Part shown: one piece after another, positions 58,465 to 64,000 of the stretch
Numbering within the stretch: the first letter of the stretch is position 1
Layout: the number at the start of each line of letters is the position of its first letter
Assembly (NCBI RefSeq): GCF_019710575.1
Contig: NZ_JAHWFK010000049.1
Span: 1 to 64,000, forward strand
DNA from: Paractinoplanes polyasparticus
Lineage (GTDB): Bacteria; Actinomycetota; Actinomycetes; Mycobacteriales; Micromonosporaceae
Direction of reading: 5' to 3'
DNA: 64,000 nt
Program-made: the position numbers and the translations under genes
Notes under the pieces: generated by a model
Database searches by the model: none
What the model was told of the DNA's origin: nothing
The model's input: the letters and a program-made list of their open reading frames with translations, nothing else

Positions 58465-59430
58465 ATGGGTCGCTGGGAGCCGAACGCGCAGTCCCGCCTC
58501 CGCCAGGCGGCCATGGACCTGTACGCCGAGCGAGGCTTCGACCAGACGACGGTGGCCGAGATCGCCGAACGTGCCGGCCTCACCGAGCGCACGTTCTTCC
58601 GCCACTTCACCGACAAGCGCGAGGTCCTCTTCGCCGGCTCCGAACGCCTGCACGAAATGCTCGTCGAGTCAGTGGCCACGTCATCCCTGCTCCCAACCGC
58701 TCCGGCAGCGGCTGAGCCCGCCGCCAATTCGCCCGCTGATGCTGTGCCTGGCAGCGCTGTGTCCGGCGGCACGTCGCCTGGCGGGGCTGCGTCGACGGAC
58801 GGTGCGTCCAGGGATGCTGTGCCTGAGGGTGCTGCGTTGGGAGGCTCTGTATCTGGCGGCGCTGCGTCCAGGGATGCTGTATCTGGCGGCGCTGCGTCCA
58901 GGGATGCTGTATCTGGCGGCGCTGCGTTGGGAGACTCTGTATCTGGTGGCCCTGCGTCGGGAGACGCTGTGTTTCGAGGCTCCGCGTCGGGGGCCGTTCG
59001 GCCTGGCGGCGCTATGTCTGCGGTCGAGTCGCCGGGCCCTGACTCTGTGGTCGTGTCCCCGGGGGTAGCTTTCTCGGTTCACCCTGTGTGGCCGTCTGCA
59101 CTGGCACCGGTGGCTATGGCGTTCGAGGCGGCCGCCGCTGACTATTTTCCGCCGGTCGAATACTCGCGGCAGCGCCAGCGGGTGATCGACGCCAATCCAC
59201 CCCTGCAGGAACGCGAGCTGGCCAAGCTCGACCGCGTCGCCGCCGCCCTGACCGACACGCTGCGCAGCCGAGGGGTCGACGACCTGGCTGCCGCGCTCGC
59301 CGCCGAGGCCGGGGTGGCCGCATTCAAGGTCGCCTTCACCCGCTGGGTATCCGGCACGGACAACCAACCCCTGGTTGATCACGTCCGCGAAGCCTTTGCC
59401 GGCCTGCGCGCCATGTTGCCGACCGCATAG
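58465..59430 (+). CDS. TetR-family regulator with repeat insertion
   Basis: 321 residues against ~190-210 usual. N-terminal HTH: SRLRQAAMDLYAERGFDQTT, VAEIAERAGLTERTFFRHFT, DKREVLFAGS. The ligand domain resumes at ~215 with AMAFEAAAADYFPPVEYSRQ and runs to the end (VAAFKVAFTRWVSG). Between them residues ~75-210 are low complexity with decapeptide repeats of AASRDAVSGG type. ATG 58465 is the family start; GTG 58429 is within operator 3. Probably represses itself and the divergent epimerase. Whether the insert alters ligand sensing is unknown. Confidence 0.88.
   Translation: MGRWEPNAQSRLRQAAMDLYAERGFDQTTVAEIAERAGLTERTFFRHFTDKREVLFAGSERLHEMLVESVATSSLLPTAPAAAEPAANSPADAVPGSAVSGGTSPGGAASTDGASRDAVPEGAALGGSVSGGAASRDAVSGGAASRDAVSGGAALGDSVSGGPASGDAVFRGSASGAVRPGGAMSAVESPGPDSVVVSPGVAFSVHPVWPSALAPVAMAFEAAAADYFPPVEYSRQRQRVIDANPPLQERELAKLDRVAAALTDTLRSRGVDDLAAALAAEAGVAAFKVAFTRWVSGTDNQPLVDHVREAFAGLRAMLPTA
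58741..59010 (+). repeat. in-frame 30-bp minisatellite in the TetR gene
   Basis: Nine 30-bp registers, best conserved at 58831-58950, where the decapeptide AASRDAVSGG is repeated exactly (58861-58890 and 58891-58920 are identical). Outer units are diverged. The period is the same as in the membrane-protein array at 21784, but the sequence is different. Confidence 0.92.
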
Positions 59431-59986
59431 GCAGTGCCGATCCAGATATTGCGCTAACCACATCGGTTGCGCCGAGCGCACCGGCTACAACCTAAGCGGC
59501 AGTGCCGACCGCGCCTGTGTGCCGACCACGCCGGCCGTGCCAATGATCGCGCCGACCAGGGCGCTCGACCGGCCACGCCCATCTACGAGGCCGCCCGGTC
59601 GCCCGCCGGCTGCTCGCACTACGCCGGCCAGCTGTGCTCATCGGTTGCGCGCTGCGATCACCGGCCGCGCCTACCATGCCGGCCGGGCTGCGCTCATCGG
59701 TTGCGCGCTGCGTTCACCGGCCTCGCCGCCTGGCCGCCCCGCCTGGCCGCGCCGACCTACCACACTCACCATGTCGGCCGCGCCGACCGACTGCGCCGAC
59801 CGACCATGCCAGCATGTCGGCCGCGCCGACCGCCGATCGGCCGCGCCCACCACGTTGAGCGTGCCCATGACCAGGCCGACCGCTGCCGCCGCCGCCGGCG
59901 GTGGCGCCTACCGCCGCCGGCCTTGGCGCTGACCGCGTCGGTGAGAAGCTGAAACTTCCTCAGGATTTCCGGTACATTGCCGGGCC
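59431..59986. repeat. 556-bp intergenic region of degenerate repeats
   Basis: No convincing gene. The DNA is a patchwork of short recurring words: CGACCATGCCGG, CGGCCGCGCC, and a pair of ~30-bp copies beginning GCTCATCGGTTGCGCGCTGCG at 59636 and 59692. Open frames on both strands give Arg/Ala/Pro/His-rich nonsense. The last ~40 bp hold the promoter of the flavoprotein gene. Confidence 0.8.
59949..59978 (+). promoter_or_regulatory. probable promoter of a leaderless flavoprotein mRNA
   Basis: -35 CTGAAA at 59949-59954, 18-bp spacer, -10 TACATT at 59973-59978. The ATG follows 8 bp later, so transcription would begin at or just before the start codon. No ribosome site is present. Confidence 0.5.
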
Positions 59987-61657
59987 ATGGACGCAGACGT
60001 CATCGTTGTCGGAGCCGGTCTGGCCGGGTTGGCCGCCGCCCACGAGCTCACCACGGCCGGCAAGCGGGTGATCCTGGTCGATCAGGAGAACGAGGCCAAC
60101 CTGGGCGGCCAGGCGTTCTGGTCCTTCGGCGGCCTCTTCCTCGTCGACACGCCCGAACAGCGCCGCATGCGTGTGGCCGACTCGGTCGACCTCGCCTGGA
60201 GCGACTGGCAGGGCAGCGCCGCCTTCGATCGGCTTGATGATCAGGACTCCTGGGGGTCGCGCTGGGCGCGGGCGTATGTCGAGTTCGCCGCCGGTGAGAA
60301 GCGGGCCTGGCTGTCGTCGCTCGGCATGTCGTGGCTGCCGACCGTGGGCTGGGCCGAACGTGGCAGCCTGCGGGCGGACGGGCACGGCAACTCGGTGCCC
60401 CGCTTCCACGTCACGTGGGGGACCGGGACCGGGGTGGTCGCGCCGTTCGTGCGGTCGGTCCAGGATGCGGCGGCTCGCGGGCTGGTGACGTTCCGCTACC
60501 GCCACCGGGTCGATGAGCTCGTGGTCGAGAACGGCGCGGTCACCGGCGTACGCGGAAAGGTCCTGGCGCCCTCGGACGGGGCACGCGGCGAGCCGTCCAG
60601 CCGCGAGACCACCGGCGACTTCTCGCTGACGGCGCAGGCGGTCGTGGTGGCCTCGGGCGGTATCGGCGGAAACCACGACCTGGTACGAAAGTACTGGCCC
60701 GAAAGTCTGGGCACGGCCCCTCGGCACATGATCACCGGCGTGCCCGCGTACGTCGACGGCCGCCTGCTTCAGATCTCGGCCGACGCCGGTGCGCGGCTGG
60801 TCAACCGCGACCGCATGTGGCACTACACCGAGGGCATCCAGAACTGGGATCCGATCTGGCCGGCCCACGGCATCCGCATCCTGCCCGCGCCGTCGTCGAT
60901 GTGGTTCGACGCGCTGGGCCGGCGGCTGCCCGCACCCTGCTTCCCCGGCTACGACACGATGAGCACGCTGCGCCACCTGCGCACGACCCCGGACATCGCC
61001 CGGTACGACCACAGTTGGTTCATCCTCACCCAGAAGATCATCGAGAAGGAGTTCGCTCTCTCCGGCTCGGAGCAGAACCCCGACATCACCGCGAACGACA
61101 AGAGGGCGTTCCTCCGCGAACGCATCCTGGGCAAGGGAGCTCCCGCCCCGGTGGAGGCCTTCAAGCGCAAGGGCGCCGACTTCGTGGTCGCCTCCACGCT
61201 GGACGACCTGGTGGCCGGCATGAACAAGCTGACCGATGAGCCTCTGCTGGACGCGGCCCACCTGCGCACGCAGATCGAGTCACGGGACCGCCAGATCGGC
61301 CACCCGTACGCCAAGGACGCTCAGATCCAGGGAATCCACAACTCCCGCCGCTACCTGGGCGACCGCATCGGCCGGACAGCGGCGCCCCACCGGATCCTCG
61401 ACCCCACCGCCGGCCCCCTGATCGGCGTCAAGCTGCACATCCTGACCCGCAAGACCCTGGGCGGGATCCAGACCGACCTGGACTCGCGAGCTCTCGCGGC
61501 CGACGGCTCTCCCATCCCCGGCCTGTACGCAGCGGGCGAGGTGGCCGGATTCGGTGGCGGCGGTGTGCACGGCTACAACGCCTTGGAGGGCACCTTCCTC
61601 GGTGGTTGCCTCTTCAGCGGCCGTGCCGCGGGCCGCCACCTGTCCCAGACCCTCTGA
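59987..61657 (+). CDS. FAD-dependent dehydrogenase, 3-ketosteroid-delta1-dehydrogenase/fumarate reductase fold
   Basis: 556 residues. FAD site DVIVVGAGLAGLAAAHELTT and GKRVILVDQENEANLGGQAF, then WSFGGLFLVDTPEQRRM; mid-region AVVVASGGIGGNHDLVRKYW and C-terminal LYAAGEVAGFGGGGVHGYNA, LEGTFLGGCLFSGRAAGRHL. It resembles the FAD-binding dehydrogenases next to KstD that desaturate steroid-like or other ring substrates. The presence of AFWSFGG distinguishes this subgroup, whose substrate is unknown. Stands alone; convergent with the lectin gene 25 bp away. Confidence 0.9.
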   Translation: MDADVIVVGAGLAGLAAAHELTTAGKRVILVDQENEANLGGQAFWSFGGLFLVDTPEQRRMRVADSVDLAWSDWQGSAAFDRLDDQDSWGSRWARAYVEFAAGEKRAWLSSLGMSWLPTVGWAERGSLRADGHGNSVPRFHVTWGTGTGVVAPFVRSVQDAAARGLVTFRYRHRVDELVVENGAVTGVRGKVLAPSDGARGEPSSRETTGDFSLTAQAVVVASGGIGGNHDLVRKYWPESLGTAPRHMITGVPAYVDGRLLQISADAGARLVNRDRMWHYTEGIQNWDPIWPAHGIRILPAPSSMWFDALGRRLPAPCFPGYDTMSTLRHLRTTPDIARYDHSWFILTQKIIEKEFALSGSEQNPDITANDKRAFLRERILGKGAPAPVEAFKRKGADFVVASTLDDLVAGMNKLTDEPLLDAAHLRTQIESRDRQIGHPYAKDAQIQGIHNSRRYLGDRIGRTAAPHRILDPTAGPLIGVKLHILTRKTLGGIQTDLDSRALAADGSPIPGLYAAGEVAGFGGGGVHGYNALEGTFLGGCLFSGRAAGRHLSQTL

Positions 61658-61681
61658 CGCCCGGCAGCACAGGTCGACGGC

Positions 61682-62695
61682 TCAGGGGAGGGACCAGCGT
61701 TGGCTCGCCGAGCCTGTGCAGGTGCTGACCGTGACGCCGGTGCCGGAGCGGCGGCCGGCTGAGGGGTCGGTCAGGCAGGTGCTGGTGGCGACGTTGATCA
61801 GGCGTTGGTTGGAGATCCGCCACTGGGCGGGGGTGCGGCCGTCGCAGCTGACGATCTCGACGGTGTTGTCGCCCACGGCCAGGGCGCACTTGCCCTGGAC
61901 CCGCAGGGTGCCGTCGGTGGCCAGCGTCCACGTCTGGGCCACCGTGTTGTTGCAGTCGTAGACCTGGATGTGGTTGCCGTCGACGGCGATCGCGCCGTTC
62001 AGGTCGAGGCACAGGCCGTTCTGGCCACGGATCACGCCCACGCGGTCGCTCGACGGTCGCTCGGGAGCGACACCCTGGGGCGCCTTGGGCGAGGTGGTGG
62101 TCTGGTCGCCGGTGGGAGCGGGGACCAGGGAGATCGGCTCACCGGCGGTCGGGCTGCCGGACGGGATGCTCGTTGCGGTGGTGGCCGGCGTCGAAGGGCT
62201 GCCGGTAGGGGAGGTCGTGGGCCCGGTGGGGCTTCCGGTCCGGGTGCCCGCGCCGGGGCGGCCGGCCGCCGGAACGGACGTGCCGGGGACCGGCGAGCCG
62301 GCGGCGCTCGTCGGTAGCGGGGCGGTTGCCGCCGGGAGCGGCCCACCGGGCAGGCCGGTGGTCACTGCCGGGCGTACGTCGTCGCGCAGCGCCGCATAGC
62401 CGGCGGCTGCGGCCCCGAGCACGACCAGCGCGGCCGTGCCGGCCAGGACGACCAGCCGGCGGCGGTTGCTGCGGGCCGGGGTCGTCGCGGCGGCGTGCTT
62501 GCGGCGGAACGGCAGGTGCAGGATCGCGGTGGGCGCCTCGGCGTTGTCGGGGGCCTGCTGGTCCCGTACGGCAGAAGGGTTAGCCGCAGGCCAGGTCTGG
62601 GCCGAGTCGTCGTCGAGCGCGCCGGGATCGCGCAGCACGAAGGGCCGCACGAGCAGGGGATCCCGCTCGTCGCCGTGGTCGCCGTCCGTCGTCAC
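61682..62695 (-). CDS. membrane-anchored ricin-type lectin protein
   Basis: 337 residues. Cytosolic N-terminus (~85 residues, with PTAILHLPFRRKHAAA), one membrane segment (RRLVVLAGTAALVVLGAAAA), a ~115-residue Pro/Thr/Ser/Gly linker (TSPTGSPSTPATTATSIPSG), and a C-terminal ricin-B domain with QVYDCNNTVAQTWTLATDG, EIVSCDGRTPAQWRISNQ and SQRWSLP (QxW repeats). Type II topology places the lectin outside, tethered to the cell, probably binding sugars of the wall or substrate. GTG start 62695. No catalytic domain. Confidence 0.87.
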   Translation of the reverse strand: MTTDGDHGDERDPLLVRPFVLRDPGALDDDSAQTWPAANPSAVRDQQAPDNAEAPTAILHLPFRRKHAAATTPARSNRRRLVVLAGTAALVVLGAAAAGYAALRDDVRPAVTTGLPGGPLPAATAPLPTSAAGSPVPGTSVPAAGRPGAGTRTGSPTGPTTSPTGSPSTPATTATSIPSGSPTAGEPISLVPAPTGDQTTTSPKAPQGVAPERPSSDRVGVIRGQNGLCLDLNGAIAVDGNHIQVYDCNNTVAQTWTLATDGTLRVQGKCALAVGDNTVEIVSCDGRTPAQWRISNQRLINVATSTCLTDPSAGRRSGTGVTVSTCTGSASQRWSLP

Positions 62696-62962
62696 AATTC
62701 ACCCGCCGCCATCGAGCTGCCAAGAGACGATCGGCGGTCCAAGCTACCCGCGGAGATCACGATCTCGCCGCCTCCCGAAGATCCGACTTTCCGCCCGTTG
62801 TGGCCGATCAGGCAGGGAACGCCCAGCTTCCGTCGGCTTGGCGACAGTCGATCGTGCGGCAACCTTCATGCTCCACAGCAGAGAACCGAGATGATCTCGC
62901 GTGAACCTACCGTCTTGATCATCCGGGCGCGACTCAGGCACCGGCGACCAGTAGAGGTTCCC

Positions 62963-64000
62963 ATGCCGTTGCCCTCCCCACCTCGCACTTCTCGTCTGCT
63001 CGCAGCCGGTGTCACGGGTCTGATGATGGCCGGAGCGCTCGTCGTGCCCAGCCTCGCAGCCGCGGTCTCACCAGCCGCCTCGCCCTCCGGCGAACTGACT
63101 GCCGCCGGCGCGTACGCGCGCACCAGTTCGGTCGAGCGCCGCCGCGTCGACTCGGTGGCCACGCCGGAACTGCGCTGGTACTCGTGCTATTCATGGGCGC
63201 AGTGCGCGACTGCGAAGGTCCCGCTCGACTACGACCGCCCGGACGGCACGAAGGTGACTGTCGCCCTGCTGCGGGTCAAGGCGCGCGACCAGAAACGCAA
63301 GATCGGCAGCCTGTTCGTGAATCCGGGCGGCCCCGGCGGCTCGGGCGTCGCGATGGCGCTCGCCGCCCCCTACTTCCTGAGCGACCCGCTGCTCGAGCGC
63401 TTCGACATCGTCGGCATGGACCCGCGGGGTATCGGTTTCAGCGATCCCGTCGCGTGTTTCGGCGACGCCGGCCGCCAGCAGCCGGTGCTGGCCAGGCTGA
63501 ACACCGGTTTCCCGTACGGGGTGAAGGAAGAGAAAGCCTTCCTCAAGGCCGCAGCCGCGCAGGGCCGCGCCTGTTCGACCACCGGGCGTGACCTGGCCGG
63601 CTCCATGTCGACCGCCGAGGTCGCGCGCGACATGGACGTCATGCGCCGCGCCGTGGGCGACAGCAAGCTGAGCTACCTGGGCTTCAGCTACGGCACCGCG
63701 CTCGGGCAGTACTACGCGAACATGTTCCCCGACCGCTTCCGCGCGATCGCCGTCGACGGCGTGATCAACCCGGTGGCCTGGGTCGGCAAGAAGAGCAACG
63801 CCGTCCAGGACGACCGGCTCCGCTCGGCCGACGGCGCCTGGAAGGCCCTGCACGAGATCCTCCGCCGCTGCAACGTCGCCGGCGCCACCAGGTGCGAGTT
63901 CTCCGGCCAGGCGATCCGCCGTTTCCGCGTGATCGCCACCCGCCTGAAGGCCGAGCCCCTGTCGGTGGAGGGCGAGAAGATCACCTACGCGATGTTCGTC
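62963..64000 (+). CDS. secreted alpha/beta hydrolase (tripeptidyl aminopeptidase/SlpD-E type), partial
   Basis: 346 codons visible, cut by the window end. Signal peptide LLAAGVTGLMMAGALVVPSL, then RWYSCYSWAQCATAKVPLDY, VNPGGPGGSGVAMALAAPYF, DIVGMDPRGIGFSDPVACF and the nucleophile elbow YLGFSYGTALGQYYANMFPD (GxSxG). These match the actinobacterial secreted tripeptidyl aminopeptidases; the family's Asp/His and TAP-C domain lie beyond the edge. Because the stop is outside the window, no complete frame is seen. Divergent from the lectin gene across 267 bp in which I see no other gene. Confidence 0.9.
   Translation, partial: MPLPSPPRTSRLLAAGVTGLMMAGALVVPSLAAAVSPAASPSGELTAAGAYARTSSVERRRVDSVATPELRWYSCYSWAQCATAKVPLDYDRPDGTKVTVALLRVKARDQKRKIGSLFVNPGGPGGSGVAMALAAPYFLSDPLLERFDIVGMDPRGIGFSDPVACFGDAGRQQPVLARLNTGFPYGVKEEKAFLKAAAAQGRACSTTGRDLAGSMSTAEVARDMDVMRRAVGDSKLSYLGFSYGTALGQYYANMFPDRFRAIAVDGVINPVAWVGKKSNAVQDDRLRSADGAWKALHEILRRCNVAGATRCEFSGQAIRRFRVIATRLKAEPLSVEGEKITYAMFV

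Noticed and set aside
59467..59952. Open frames of 160-185 residues in the TetR-flavoprotein gap
   Set aside because: Their sequences are Arg/Ala/Pro/Cys/His patchworks derived from DNA repeats, on both strands and in several frames; no ribosome site or family match.

Overview
The window is 64 kb of very GC-rich DNA (third codon positions almost always G or C) with many ATGA/GTGA gene overlaps, frequent GTG starts, an F420-dependent oxidoreductase, RipA-like NlpC/P60 and class A PBP genes. This fits a high-GC Gram-positive actinomycete. The families and gene arrangements suggest Micromonosporaceae (Actinoplanes-like), but that is inference: the window has no rRNA or other taxonomic marker, and I found no tRNA, CRISPR array, prophage or transposase.

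Layout. 1-5.2 kb: a degenerate tandem array, a FolP2-type DHPS homologue, a three-gene membrane/envelope-stress operon, an F420 oxidoreductase and a GT2 enzyme. 5.2-16.6 kb: an aldehyde dehydrogenase, then divergently a tightly overlapping nine-gene operon with all the catalytic steps for ADP-D-glycero-beta-D-manno-heptose (GmhA, GmhB, bifunctional HldE), two GT9 heptosyltransferase-like modules, three other glycosyltransferases, an SDR and a carbamoyltransferase. 16.6-25.6 kb: topoisomerase IB, a PfkB kinase, SurE, a GT87 membrane glycosyltransferase, a PadR regulator with its membrane partner and an S9 peptidase. 25.5-33.2 kb: cytochrome bd oxidase (cydA-cydB-cydDC fusion), divergent from a BlaI/M56 pair, with three inverted repeats in the shared promoter. 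33.3-40.9 kb: NlpC/P60 hydrolase, AAA+/TPR pair, YcnI with a two-component system, and a LolA-like protein. 41-44 kb: trpB-trpA-gntR behind paired TCTAGA-core palindromes. 44-54 kb: two small DUF genes, a class A PBP, an orphan hybrid-input histidine kinase, and a two-gene molybdenum hydroxylase. 54-64 kb: a secreted polysaccharide-degrading pair with a ricin-type lectin, an epimerase/TetR pair with three operators at exact 32-bp spacing, a KstD-like flavoprotein, a membrane-anchored lectin, and a partial secreted alpha/beta hydrolase running off the end.

The most unusual general feature is recurrent, in-frame minisatellite expansion inside otherwise conserved proteins. SurE carries twelve 15-bp units, a membrane protein ten 30-bp units, CydDC three separate tracts (9, 15 and 36 bp units, one splitting an ATPase domain between signature and Walker B), and a TetR regulator nine 30-bp registers. 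TrpA has a ~110-residue low-complexity N-terminal extension. Related degenerate arrays fill several intergenic gaps. The two strongest candidates for undescribed biology are the heptose/carbamoyl glycan operon and this minisatellite-insertion phenomenon.
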